From Saprospirales bacterium (lineage in GTDB: Bacteria; Bacteroidota; Bacteroidia; Chitinophagales; Saprospiraceae), in NCBI GenBank assembly GCA_007695035.1, contig REEO01000056.1, positions 62,001 to 126,000 of the forward strand: a stretch of DNA of 64,000 nucleotides. Reading direction: 5' to 3'. A program made the translations under genes and the position numbers. Positions 27,932 to 36,701 of the stretch are shown in pieces; positions within the stretch are counted from its first letter, which is position 1; every line of letters begins with the position of its first letter. A model generated the notes under the pieces. That model was not told the DNA's origin. It ran no database searches and saw only the letters and a list, made by a program, of their open reading frames with translations.

Positions 27932-29155
27932 CTACTCAGGGTTATTAACAATGCCTTTAAACACCAGTGTATTTGTCGGGATATGCCGCAATTGAATGAC
28001 GAAGGGCCGGTTAAAAACAATTGCAGGCGGCAAGGAAGTAGTACCAAATCCTATAGAGGTGACTGCAGCACCTTCTGCGCCTTTCTCATCAACTTCCAGT
28101 ACTGATTTATGTTTGAGTTGATTGATATATATAACCGGGCCAATCAATGGCTCACCCAGTTTGTCAAAATTGGCGTTGTATTCAGAAAATGCATCGACCA
28201 TGCCGAGGTTTTCAAAGGTCTCTACCATGTCGGCCTCCCACTCCAGATTCAGTTTAGGGAAGCGAACCATAGCTCGTTGCTGGCTAAGGTTTTGGTAAAG
28301 ACCATCCTGGTGAAAAAGGTCCATTTGCTGCAGCCATTCGCCCATGGGTTGTGGTTCTTCACTCTTAACAAGTGACAGACTAAATGTGGAATCCCGAAAG
28401 GGAAGGTCCACCATCACAGAACCCCCACTGCGCGAGACCATAAAGTCCCGGTCTCCGGTCACAAAGGGCACCATAACATCTCTGTCTCCCTCAACGCTAA
28501 ATAAATCATCGCTGGTGAGATTGGGATCAAATCCCTGAGACCAGTCTGCCTGAAAATGCAGTGCATTAATCAGTAAGGCAAGGTCGTAGTCATCAATTTC
28601 CTCAATGATTTCGTCAATTTTTTCACTCGTATGGTCATATACCCAACTGTTAATCATATCCACTGTGGCCTCATCATGGAAATTATAGATTACTGAAGGA
28701 GCTTCAAAATAATCCTTCAACATGCGGGAAAAATCCTCTTCCAGCCTCAGTCTCTTATCATCGTAAAAGAATATATTGGCAAGTGTGAGGTTGGGTTTTC
28801 CACTTTTGGCAGTCATCCAGTTAATGAGGCTTTTCATGTCCCTGTTAAGTTTTCCAGGGCTACAATTGGTGCAATGTAAGACATTCAGCATCTCATCCAG
28901 GGTGTTCCCTTCAGCTACGTTTAGCGCCATTTGAAGGGCAATCTGAATGCTAAGGGGTGAAATTAAGATGTTTTCTCCGGGTTTTTCTCCTTCCAGATCT
29001 ATAATCAGGTCAGCAGCCAAAGCGCGATTCATTTCAGGAATGTCACCGGCATCTCCTATATGATGAACAGGACGTGAGTCCATGGTATCCGAACTTTCAC
29101 ATCCAACCATAAAAGTCAGTCCGGTTATCAATAAGGCAGTTATAAAGAATTTCAT
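27932..29155 (-). CDS. Serpin family serine protease inhibitor, lipoprotein
   Basis: 407 residues. The N-terminus MKFFITALLITGLTFMVGCE is a lipoprotein signal. The serpin core is complete: NALHFQADWSQGFDP, a mobile hinge (EVDEKGAEGAAVTS), the reactive loop, and the C-terminal FNRPFVIQLRHIPTNTLVFKG. The hinge has small residues at P15-P9, the mark of inhibitory serpins. Counting from the hinge Glu (357), the P1 residue would be Thr373 and P1' Ser374, exactly the spacing seen in alpha-1-antitrypsin. It likely protects the cell from extracellular proteases. Single gene with its own terminator. Confidence 0.92.
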   Translation of the reverse strand: MKFFITALLITGLTFMVGCESSDTMDSRPVHHIGDAGDIPEMNRALAADLIIDLEGEKPGENILISPLSIQIALQMALNVAEGNTLDEMLNVLHCTNCSPGKLNRDMKSLINWMTAKSGKPNLTLANIFFYDDKRLRLEEDFSRMLKDYFEAPSVIYNFHDEATVDMINSWVYDHTSEKIDEIIEEIDDYDLALLINALHFQADWSQGFDPNLTSDDLFSVEGDRDVMVPFVTGDRDFMVSRSGGSVMVDLPFRDSTFSLSLVKSEEPQPMGEWLQQMDLFHQDGLYQNLSQQRAMVRFPKLNLEWEADMVETFENLGMVDAFSEYNANFDKLGEPLIGPVIYINQLKHKSVLEVDEKGAEGAAVTSIGFGTTSLPPAIVFNRPFVIQLRHIPTNTLVFKGIVNNPE

Positions 29156-29239
29156 AGTTAGATAGTTTAGTTGAATACTATTTCAATACAACATCTAAAT
29201 ACAGACGCTATGAGTGAAAAAATCGTTTGAAAAATGCAT

Positions 29240-29271
29240 AAAAAAAAGCGTGCTGAAGTAAATCAACACGC
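29240..29271 (-). terminator. Rho-independent terminator for the DUF4168 genes
   Basis: On the minus strand, a 9-bp stem (with one G-T pair) spans 29271 to 29248 with a 6-nt loop, followed by a run of at least seven Ts. It lies 32 bp after the second DUF4168 gene stop. Confidence 0.82.
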
Positions 29272-29302
29272 CCAATTTTTTATGGATGATGTTGTTCCAT
29301 CA

Positions 29303-29761
29303 TCACTGCATCATTTCCATCATTTGCTGCTGCAATTCAGGGTCTCTTTGAACCATCATATTGATTTCATTGTAGCGCTGCATATCCATGCCCATATCTT
29401 CAATGTTTTCGGCAATTTGATCATTGGCCTCCTGCTGAAGGTCCATTATAGATTCTTTCACCTGCTCGTAACGCTGAATTTCTTCCTCATCGGCATCCAT
29501 TTCCTGACCCATTTCGTCGGCCTGATTTAGTTCGATATACCGCTGAGGTTCAAATCCATTGTCCTGGATGGCTTCTAACATCTTTGGTTGGACTTCCTGA
29601 TTCATTTCCTGAATCATCATTTGCACGTCCACAAACATCTGAAGTTCTTCCTCAGAGATATCCTGCGTCTCCTGTTGTGGTGGTTGTTGAGCAAATAAAC
29701 TTCCTGTAAGTGCTGCAAATACGAATAAGCTGAAAAATAATTTAACACCAGTGTTAAGCAT
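29303..29761 (-). CDS. DUF4168-domain exported protein (second copy)
   Basis: 152 residues from the ATG at 29759-29761, giving the signal MLNTGVKLFFSLFVFAALTG with cleavage near SLFAQ. An upstream start at 29827 would extend it 22 residues without a signal function. The mature part has two related helical halves: an ISEEELQMFVDVQMMIQEMN block ending EAIQDNGFEPQRY, and EEEIQRYEQVKESIMDLQQE ending NIEDMGMDMQRY, each followed by a Gln/Met-rich tail (ELQQQMMEMM). This matches the DUF4168 pattern (helix, 'i..nGl....Y/F'). Adjacent to a paralogue on the same strand. Confidence 0.72.
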   Translation of the reverse strand: MLNTGVKLFFSLFVFAALTGSLFAQQPPQQETQDISEEELQMFVDVQMMIQEMNQEVQPKMLEAIQDNGFEPQRYIELNQADEMGQEMDADEEEIQRYEQVKESIMDLQQEANDQIAENIEDMGMDMQRYNEINMMVQRDPELQQQMMEMMQ

Positions 29762-29827
29762 AATAATAAGAATTGGTTTGTTTAGATAATAAATTCCTTG
29801 AAATTTTCTCATTGATAAATACGGCAA

Positions 29828-30364
29828 TTATTGCTGCATTTCCATCATACGCTGCTGATAATCAGGATTCTGATTGACTACCATTGCCATTTGTTCGTAC
29901 TCTTCAACAGACATTCCTCGATCTTCAATCATAGTTTCCATGGATTGAATCATTAATTCTTGAATATTCTGCATTTCATCGTTAATGTCTGTAATAGCAT
30001 TTACATCATCTTCCGGGATTTGATCGGTCATGCCCTGCTGTTGCATTTGTGAGTGTTGTTGAAACTCATCCAAAGTCATGCCGTGATTTTCGATAACTTC
30101 AATCATTTGACTTCGGGCATCTTCCTGCATCATTCTCAATTCGGAATCAATTTCTGCGAATGCTTTCAAATCTTCATCTGAAATATCGATGTCAGCACCA
30201 GGTTGTTGTTGCATCTGGGGTGCTTGTTGATTCTGGGGAGGGGGAGCTTGTTCGTGCTGGGTCATACCATCAGCTTCGTGTTCAACAGTTTCGCCCTCTG
30301 ATTGACAGGCACTAAAAAAAAACAGCCCCATGAAGGCCATTGCAATTGAAATAACTCTAAGCAT
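29828..30364 (-). CDS. DUF4168-domain lipoprotein (first copy)
   Basis: 178 residues. Signal MLRVISIAMAFMGLFFFSAC ends in a lipobox-like FSAC. A Gln/Pro-rich linker (about 30-55) precedes two DUF4168-like helical halves: DISDEDLKAFAEIDSELRMM with VIENHGMTLDEFQQH, and NAITDINDEMQNIQELMIQS with MIEDRGMSVEEYEQM. Both halves resemble those of the neighbouring paralogue, and both proteins end in QQ(R/Q)MMEM. Function of DUF4168 is unknown. A minus-strand -7 element TAATTTTG is present at 30398-30405, about 34 nt upstream. Confidence 0.72.
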   Translation of the reverse strand: MLRVISIAMAFMGLFFFSACQSEGETVEHEADGMTQHEQAPPPQNQQAPQMQQQPGADIDISDEDLKAFAEIDSELRMMQEDARSQMIEVIENHGMTLDEFQQHSQMQQQGMTDQIPEDDVNAITDINDEMQNIQELMIQSMETMIEDRGMSVEEYEQMAMVVNQNPDYQQRMMEMQQ

Positions 30365-30582
30365 TTTAATAATTCGGTTTGTTTAAGATAATTTATGCAA
30401 AATTAATAGTCTAACGGGGCTTATGAAAATATATTCTATTCATTTTCAAATAATTAATATAATGATGGTCACAATACAATATCTAGTCGATTGACTGTAT
30501 TACAATTAACCAATAGCGGGGAAAGGTTTTGAAACAACCATAAGATTGACAACAATGACTCTTTTTTAACGCCGGGGAGGCT

Positions 30583-31482
30583 TCATTGTTCACCATCTGA
30601 GGAATTTCCCCTCCTTTTACTAATAAGTCCTCCGCGAACTTCTTTCACAGAATGCACATAGACGAAGGCCTGGGAATCTATTTGTTGAACGGATTCCTCC
30701 AGACGGTATAACTCAAGTCTCGTTACCAAGACCATTAGTATATCGCAATCGACAGGCACAGACATATCATCCGGCAAGTGACCGCGCTCTCCTCGAAATA
30801 CAGTCATACCTTTTCTGAAATCATCTCGTATGAGTATCTTGATTTTATCGGACTTTCGCGATACCACATACATGGCAGTAAATTCTTCAAAACCATCAAC
30901 TACATAATTGGTGGTCTTCATGGCAGTGAAGTAAACCAAAATAGAATACATGGCAGTTTCTATGCCAAATCGGAATGCTGCTCCAAGAATAATCAGGGTA
31001 TTGAGAGCCAAGATAATTTCTCCACTGGTGAAGGCGGATTTTCTCTCAGTGTACTGTCCCACCACTTCCAGTCCATCTATGACACCTCCACCGCGTATCA
31101 CCAGACCTATTCCCAGGCCAATAAACAGACCTCCGAATACAGCAATAAGAACCTTATCTTCAGTAAATGCTGGTATGTCAATCCAATACATCCCTATAGA
31201 GAGAAGGCAAACAGCAATCACAGACCTAAGGCCAAAAGTGTATCCGAGTTTTTGAAATCCAATTACCAGAAAAGGGATATTAAAAATTATCAGAAGCAGG
31301 CTTATGTGAATGTCGGATAGACCCATTACCAAAATAGAAATGCCTGTTACGCCACCGTCCAAAAAGTGATTGGGCACCATAAATCCCTGCAATCCAATCA
31401 CTGCGGCTAATACACCCAATATAGTAAAGGCAATTGATTTAGCAGAGGTAATTGTTCTCCAATTAATTTTCCGTCCGGGCAT
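30583..31482 (-). CDS. YitT family membrane protein
   Basis: 299 residues from the ATG at 31480-31482; a TTG at 31530 would add 16 hydrophilic residues and is less likely. Five to six N-terminal helices (YitT/DUF161; GGVTGISILVMGLSDIHISL contains the conserved G-G-x-x-G) and a C-terminal DUF2179 domain (FRKGMTVFRGERG...LVTRLELYRLEESV). Related to transporter-like proteins of unknown substrate. The conserved acidic and Gly residues 'RGGGVIDGLEVVGQYTERKS' form the family centre. Single gene. Confidence 0.87.
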   Translation of the reverse strand: MPGRKINWRTITSAKSIAFTILGVLAAVIGLQGFMVPNHFLDGGVTGISILVMGLSDIHISLLLIIFNIPFLVIGFQKLGYTFGLRSVIAVCLLSIGMYWIDIPAFTEDKVLIAVFGGLFIGLGIGLVIRGGGVIDGLEVVGQYTERKSAFTSGEIILALNTLIILGAAFRFGIETAMYSILVYFTAMKTTNYVVDGFEEFTAMYVVSRKSDKIKILIRDDFRKGMTVFRGERGHLPDDMSVPVDCDILMVLVTRLELYRLEESVQQIDSQAFVYVHSVKEVRGGLISKRRGNSSDGEQ

Positions 31483-31846
31483 TTTTCGGTAATTGAAATG
31501 ATTCTTATTCCAATAATTCCCATAAGCCAAAGTAGTCGATTGGAATCATCGCCAACGTTCGCCTTATAGCCCCACAAATTATGATTGATGGCAAAAAACC
31601 ACTTGCCTCATTGATCAATCCACAGGAACTCCAAAGGTACATACAAAATCTTGAAATCGCCGCTTTATGCATTAATCAAAGAAAAGCAACAAGTAAGGTG
31701 TGAATGAAAGACAAGAAGTAGATTTACCTGTAAATTGGTTTTTTTAGGAAACAAAGGAGTTCAAAATCAAGATCTAATATACTAAATTATTATCTTTGGG
31801 GTGATTGCCTAAATTTCGGCTGAGACAAAAAAAAAGATGAGATAAT
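31483..31846. other. Divergent intergenic region
   Basis: About 360 bp. TATCTTTG at 31791-31798 is an exact -7 element for the SDR gene at 31847, but no well-spaced TTG accompanies it. A 40-codon frame from 31581 to 31703 is open but has no support as a gene. Confidence 0.45.
31791..31798 (+). promoter_or_regulatory. -7 element for the SDR gene
   Basis: TATCTTTG matches TAnnTTTG exactly and lies 48 nt upstream of the ATG at 31847. No clear -33 element. Confidence 0.45.
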
Positions 31847-32665
31847 ATGAAAACCGGACAAACCGGCAAAGTGATGTGGATAACAGGAGCTTCTTCAGGT
31901 ATTGGGGAGGCTTTGGCAAGGTGGTACAACAACCGGGGCTGGCGGCTCGTATTGACAGCCAGGCGAAAAGACGCACTGGAGGATGTGGTAAATGGGCTGG
32001 AACATCCGGAAAATACCATTATACTTCCCATGGATGTAAGTGAATTTGAGCGCTTTCCAGAAAGTGTAGATACGGTTCTCAAACACTTTGGTCGCATAGA
32101 CTGCTGTATTTTAAACGCGGGTATAAGTCACCGGTCTTTCATACGCGAAACGCGTTTTGAGGTCTTCAAAAAGCTGGTTGATGTAAACTACCTCGGTACA
32201 GTAGCCCACGCCCTTGCTGTACTGCCGAAATTCCGCAGGGCTGGAGGTGGTCATTTTGTGGTGATTTCATCGATGATGGGAAAATTTTCATCCCCCGGTC
32301 GGGCAGGCTACTGTGGCTCTAAACATGCATTACACGGCTTTTTTGATGGACTGAGAATGGAGGAATACCCCAATATTAAAGTCACGCTGGTTTGCCCCGG
32401 TTTTGTGAGTACGTCTGTTTCTGCCAATGCACTCACAGGAGATGGAAAACCAAGGGGAACGGTCGATAGGGCTACGGAAAAAGGGGTACCTGTGGACAAA
32501 GCAGCGGAAATAATTGCACATGCAGTAAGTAAAGGCAAGCGGGAAATTGCCTTCGGTGGCATAGAAAAAACAGGATTGTGGCTGAAGCGGTTTTTTCCTT
32601 CTATGCTAGACAAAGTGGTACTCAGCAGCAAAAAAAACTGGGAATTTGACCGGGAAGAGAAATAG
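31847..32665 (+). CDS. SDR family oxidoreductase
   Basis: 272 residues. Cofactor loop TGASSGIGEALARW (about 10-23), NAG in LNAGISHRSF, catalytic Ser in VVISSMMGKFSSPGRAGYCG with Tyr-Cys-Gly-Ser-Lys (YCGSK) as the Y-x3-K motif, and PGFVSTSVSA after it. Classical SDR; the ending 'LWLKRFFPSMLDKVV' resembles the DHRS7-like group, which often sits at the membrane. NADP(H) or NAD(H) preference and substrate cannot be read. Monocistronic, convergent with aat. Confidence 0.88.
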   Translation: MKTGQTGKVMWITGASSGIGEALARWYNNRGWRLVLTARRKDALEDVVNGLEHPENTIILPMDVSEFERFPESVDTVLKHFGRIDCCILNAGISHRSFIRETRFEVFKKLVDVNYLGTVAHALAVLPKFRRAGGGHFVVISSMMGKFSSPGRAGYCGSKHALHGFFDGLRMEEYPNIKVTLVCPGFVSTSVSANALTGDGKPRGTVDRATEKGVPVDKAAEIIAHAVSKGKREIAFGGIEKTGLWLKRFFPSMLDKVVLSSKKNWEFDREEK

Positions 32666-32693
32666 TTTATTTTATAACCACCTATTTGACCAT

Positions 32694-33392
32694 CTAACTC
32701 AATTGATAAACCACGTTCCTCTCTTGCTCAGCCCATTCTGACCATTTGTATTGATGATTATCCAGAAATCTGAGATTGTCTCGAATTTTTTCAAAAAAAT
32801 CTGCGGCACGGATGGTTTTTGCACCCATACTTCGCAGGTGGTCAGTCTCCTCCTGACAGTCTATTAGCCAAAATCCTTTTTTTTCGAGGATGCGACACAG
32901 GGCGATAAGCGCGAATTTTGAAGCATTGGGTCTAAAGGTAAACATGGACTCCCCGTAGAATATCCGTCCTCTGCAAACACCGTACAATCCACCCACCAAT
33001 TCCCTATCCTCCCAAACTTCCAGAGAGTGTGCCATACCCTTTTGGTGCAAATCACAGAAAGAATTAATAAGCCCATCCCCAATCCAGGATGATGCCATAC
33101 CATCCCTATCTACATTTTTACAGTTCATCATTACTTCTTCAAACCGCTGATCGAGGGTAAAGCTAAATTTCCTTTGATTGAATATGGATCTCATACTTTT
33201 AGAAACCTTCACCTCCTGGGGCAATAGGATCATACGAGGATTGGGGAACCACCAAAGGGGAACGTCTCCAGGATTAAACCACGGGAAAATTCCATAGGTA
33301 TAGGCCAATTCCAGTATATCGGGATGCAGGTATCCACCTATTGCAACTATCCCATCGGGGTCGGCAGTTAGTGGATGAGGAAATGTAATCAA
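32694..33392 (-). CDS. aat: Leucyl/phenylalanyl-tRNA-protein transferase
   Basis: 232 residues. Strong family motifs: FPHPLTADPDGIVAIGG, LAYTYGIFPWFNPGDVPLWW, FPNPRMILLPQEVKVSKSMR, GGLYGVCRGRIFYGESMF and LIDCQEETDHLRSMGA. The enzyme adds Leu or Phe to the N-terminus of proteins with Arg or Lys, making them N-degrons. Its gene begins inside the stop of clpS (ATGA overlap, 33389-33392), so translation is probably coupled. Complete and of normal length. Confidence 0.96.
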   Translation of the reverse strand: MITFPHPLTADPDGIVAIGGYLHPDILELAYTYGIFPWFNPGDVPLWWFPNPRMILLPQEVKVSKSMRSIFNQRKFSFTLDQRFEEVMMNCKNVDRDGMASSWIGDGLINSFCDLHQKGMAHSLEVWEDRELVGGLYGVCRGRIFYGESMFTFRPNASKFALIALCRILEKKGFWLIDCQEETDHLRSMGAKTIRAADFFEKIRDNLRFLDNHQYKWSEWAEQERNVVYQLS

Positions 33393-33697
33393 TCGTCATT
33401 TTTTTCAATCACCGCAGATAGTCCCCTGTCAACGAGGGCTGTTTTGAGTGGTCTCAAAACTTCCATGGTGGCTGATTTTACGGTCGCCTTGCCCTTGTAG
33501 TGGATAATCAGAGAAAGTTGCTCTGCTTGCTCGGAGGTGTGGCCTAGAATATCAATAAAGCACTCTATCACCCAATCGAATGTGTTGTGATCGTCATTGT
33601 AAACAATCAAATCCGCGCGGTGACCTGAATCAACCGCATCTTCGACCAATACCTCCTCTAATTCCCCTGGAAACTCGTCTTTTAAAATCTTTTCCAT
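33389..33697 (-). CDS. clpS: ATP-dependent Clp protease adaptor ClpS
   Basis: 102 residues from the ATG at 33695-33697 (a GTG at 33724 would add nine). Adaptor that recognises N-degrons and delivers them to ClpAP. The N-degron-binding residues are visible: the Asn/Asp pair in LIVYNDDHNTFDWVIECF, and the His in IIHYKGKATVKS. The conserved Met ('M' of the hydrophobic pocket) is not obvious in the quoted stretch. Followed with a 4-bp overlap by aat. Together they mark an N-end rule operon. Confidence 0.94.
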   Translation of the reverse strand: MEKILKDEFPGELEEVLVEDAVDSGHRADLIVYNDDHNTFDWVIECFIDILGHTSEQAEQLSLIIHYKGKATVKSATMEVLRPLKTALVDRGLSAVIEKNDD

Positions 33698-34200
33698 ATT
33701 GATTGCCTTCACAGATTTTTTCACTATTCAAAAGTAAGTAATTTTATCGATCCAAACAAATACATTGTCGTGGTCAATTTGTCAGGTCCTTTGAATCTTC
33801 ACAGTCCGGGAAGGAAAACAAAATTGGGTACTTATATAATGTCGGTTTTCATTCCTCTGTTGCAAAATACTCGCCTGAATAGATGGTGAAAAACTTAACG
33901 CAAGCCGTTCTCTTTCCTTGTGTAATCAGGGCTATTATTAAAGGTTTCAACCGACATTATAATGACTTTAACATCAACCAAAAATTTTATATCTTGTAAC
34001 CCTTGCAGAATAAATTCATGAATAGTTGGGCAAATTATTAGCTTTTCATCGTAAATAACAGGCATGACAACTTACCAAACTACCCAGCTTTTTTTTGATA
34101 ACCAGATAATGCCAGTTTTTCTTAACTTTGCGGTCCATTATATGTTATGTAGTGGACGTACCACGACGGTGCGTTATGTTTCAAGTTATTAAACTGTTTT
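33698..34200. other. Divergent intergenic region with a 13-bp inverted repeat
   Basis: About 500 bp with no gene. TATAATGTCGGTT (33835-33847) and AACCGACATTATA (33949-33961) form a perfect 13-bp inverted repeat with 101 nt between arms. TAACTTTG at 34123-34130 is an exact -7 element for the desaturase gene; the nearest TTG (34095-34097) is 25 nt upstream. Confidence 0.5.
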
Positions 34201-34935
34201 ATGGTTATACTGGCTTTTTTTGTTGCTCACTGGTACTTATCACTCTTCACACAAACCTTTTTCCACCATCGTTACTCTGCTCACAAGCAATTCACCATGT
34301 CTCGTTTTTGGGAAAAGACCTTTTTTGTTCTATCCTTTATTTTCCAGGGTTCTTCGTATCTCAGTCCGTATGCATACGGGATTATGCATCGCATGCATCA
34401 CGCCTATGCTGACACAGAGAAGGATGTGCACTCACCCAAGTACGACTCAAATTTCTTTTCAATGATGTGGCGTACCAAGCTCATTTACGAGGATATATTT
34501 ACTGGAAAGTTTCCAGTAGAGGAAAAGTTTAAAAAAGATGTGCCTGAATGGCACGCATTTGATAAAATAGCTTCTCACAACCTTACCCGCGCCATGTGGG
34601 TCGGTGTTTATATAGCTTTTTATGCCGTATTTGCCACTCAGTGGTGGATGTTCCTTTTGGTACCCATTCACGCTGTAATGGGACCTTTTCACGGAGTTAT
34701 CATCAACTGGTTTGCGCACAAGTACGGATACACCAACTTCAAGGTGAAAGATACTTCTAAAAACCTGTTGCCGATAGATATCCTGATGTTGGGGGAGGGT
34801 TTTCACAACAATCACCACAAACACGCCTCAAGACCCAATTTTGGTGTTAAGTGGTTTGAGTTTGATCCCATCTATCCGATCATTCTCTTTTTCAACAAAG
34901 TGAATATCATTCGCCTCAATAAGGCTCATGCGTGA
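34201..34935 (+). CDS. Acyl-CoA/fatty acid desaturase
   Basis: 244 residues. The three His boxes of membrane desaturases are intact: HHRYSAH (HxxxxH), HRMHH (HxxHH) and HNNHH in GEGFHNNHHKHA. These bind the di-iron centre. Hydrophobic pairs before and after the first boxes give four membrane segments. The enzyme introduces a double bond (probably delta-9) into acyl chains with O2 and an electron donor. Size and motif order match bacterial stearoyl-CoA-type desaturases, though slightly short at the N-terminus. Own promoter; next gene starts 51 bp later on the same strand. Confidence 0.93.
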   Translation: MVILAFFVAHWYLSLFTQTFFHHRYSAHKQFTMSRFWEKTFFVLSFIFQGSSYLSPYAYGIMHRMHHAYADTEKDVHSPKYDSNFFSMMWRTKLIYEDIFTGKFPVEEKFKKDVPEWHAFDKIASHNLTRAMWVGVYIAFYAVFATQWWMFLLVPIHAVMGPFHGVIINWFAHKYGYTNFKVKDTSKNLLPIDILMLGEGFHNNHHKHASRPNFGVKWFEFDPIYPIILFFNKVNIIRLNKAHA

Positions 34936-34986
34936 TTTTGACCTCACGATGAGAGAAGTCGAAGATCCGATTAATTTCTTTGCGTC

Positions 34987-35724
34987 ATGTCAACAATTCG
35001 TACTTGGAGAATCAACAATGCGGATGTTCCGGTTAAAATTGTTTACGAAAACAGGCGCAATGCACGATTTTCTCTGACTTCGAGTTCTTTCGTAATTCGC
35101 ATACCCCGTTTTGCAACTGCGCAAACCAAATCTGAAATGAAAGAATCCGGAAAAAGGTGGATCGAATCCACTATTTCCCGGAAACCTGACCTCCTGAATT
35201 TATTCGCACAAAGAATCTACAGGGACGGAGATTGCATTTGTACTTTTGATCGAGAAATTGAGGTTACTGTCAACAGGGGGGCCAGCCAGAATGGCCTTTC
35301 ACTCTCACTCAAATCAAATATTCTCGCCATCAACACTGGCCAACCGGATGTTAAAGAATTGGAAGGTGAAGGGGTTTCAAAGACCGTCCAAAAGGCCTTT
35401 GCGAAGATTTACAATATGCTGGTAACGAAAAGAGCGCAAGACCTGGCTGAGGAAAAAGAGCTTCCTACCTTTGAGAAATTGCGGCTGACATACATGAGTT
35501 CGCGTTGGGGTTCTTGCTCATCGAAAAAGGGAAATCTGAGCATCAACACGAAATTGTTACTCGCACCTGCTGAGGTATTGGATTCAGTAATTATTCACGA
35601 GCTGGGCCATTTGGTTTACGCGGATCACAGCAAAAATTTTTGGAAATTGATCGATGAAAAGGACCCGTATCATCGTCGGCACAGCAATTGGCTGAAAACA
35701 AATGGGACTAGACTTCAGTTATGA
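34987..35724 (+). CDS. YgjP-type (DUF45) metallopeptidase
   Basis: 245 residues. Zinc motif HELGH (IIHELGHLVYADHSKNFW), with a third ligand His (ADHS), preceded by the typical SSRWGSCSSKKGNLSINTKL segment. This is the M48-like DUF45/YgjP family, soluble with no membrane helix. Probably a metal-dependent hydrolase; natural substrate not established. It follows the desaturase gene by 51 bp, so may be co-transcribed. Full length for the family. Confidence 0.92.
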   Translation: MSTIRTWRINNADVPVKIVYENRRNARFSLTSSSFVIRIPRFATAQTKSEMKESGKRWIESTISRKPDLLNLFAQRIYRDGDCICTFDREIEVTVNRGASQNGLSLSLKSNILAINTGQPDVKELEGEGVSKTVQKAFAKIYNMLVTKRAQDLAEEKELPTFEKLRLTYMSSRWGSCSSKKGNLSINTKLLLAPAEVLDSVIIHELGHLVYADHSKNFWKLIDEKDPYHRRHSNWLKTNGTRLQL

Positions 35725-35864
35725 TTGCCATCGTTTGCTCTATAGGAAAGTGTGGAATGTGGCGCATTTTTTGCCCCTCCGCACTAAAACGGGATTGGGT
35801 AACCAATAAATCACCATATTTGTGGTTCGAAGAAAATAATATCACCACGCAGGACTGAAAAACT

Positions 35865-36677
35865 ATGAATCAGGTCGATAGAAAACTACTTTACAACAAA
35901 ACCTACTACAAGGGTGAAGAATATCCCTGGGTGGTTCTGGTACATGGTGCCGGAGGAAGTTCTGCAATTTGGTTTAAGCAGTTGCGGGCCTACCGCGACA
36001 ATTTTAATATTTTGATGGTGGATCTCAGGGGACACGGTAAATCCGCCGACGTTTTTACGGAGTGGACCAACAAAAAACGCTACACTTTCCGCGAGGTTAG
36101 CCAGGATGTGATCGATGTACTGGACCACCACGGAATTAAAAAAGCCCACTTCGTAGGGATATCACTGGGAACGATTATTATCCGCGTCATTGGTGAATTG
36201 TACCCCGATCGGGTAAATTCAATGGTGATGGGTGGTGCCATTATTCGATTCAATACCAGGTCCCGTTTTTTGCTTTGGATTGCACGTCAAATTAAGCACT
36301 TTGTTCCTTTCATTTGGATATACCGAATATACGCCTGGATTCTTTTGCCGAAAAAGCGCCACTCAGAGTCCAGGAACCTGTTTGTTCGAGAAGCCAAAAA
36401 ACTCTACCAAAAGGAATTTCTGCGGTGGATTCGCATTACCACCAACATCAATCCCATTATGAAATATTTCAGGGAGCGAGAATTGAGAATTCCCGCACTA
36501 TACCTTATGGGCGATGAAGATTATATGTTTTTACCCTCCGTAAAAACGCTAGTCCAAAAACACAATCACTCTATTTTGAGTGTGATCACCGACAGTGGTC
36601 ACGTCTGCAATGTTGATCAGCCGGCTGAATTCAACCGGATCTCAATTGATTTTATCCAACAGCACTCCAGAGGCTGA
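35865..36677 (+). CDS. Alpha/beta hydrolase
   Basis: 270 residues. Oxyanion region LVHGAGGSSAIW, nucleophile elbow VGISLGTII (Ser as nucleophile), acid in LYLMGDEDYMFLP, and His in TDSGHVCNVDQPAEF. Complete triad. No signal peptide. Within the large family of esterases, lactonases and peroxidases the substrate cannot be assigned. A cap region between strands 6 and 7 (FLLWIARQIKHFVPFIWIYR) is hydrophobic and may bind a lipid-like substrate or the membrane. Confidence 0.9.
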   Translation: MNQVDRKLLYNKTYYKGEEYPWVVLVHGAGGSSAIWFKQLRAYRDNFNILMVDLRGHGKSADVFTEWTNKKRYTFREVSQDVIDVLDHHGIKKAHFVGISLGTIIIRVIGELYPDRVNSMVMGGAIIRFNTRSRFLLWIARQIKHFVPFIWIYRIYAWILLPKKRHSESRNLFVREAKKLYQKEFLRWIRITTNINPIMKYFRERELRIPALYLMGDEDYMFLPSVKTLVQKHNHSILSVITDSGHVCNVDQPAEFNRISIDFIQQHSRG

Positions 36678-36701
36678 AAATCTAAACACTGATCGGTTTT
36701 A

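Noticed and set aside
31581-31703. 40-codon open frame with ATG in the gap before the SDR gene
   Set aside because: Length is within chance, no promoter spacing or conserved motif; the -7 element at 31791 lies after it.
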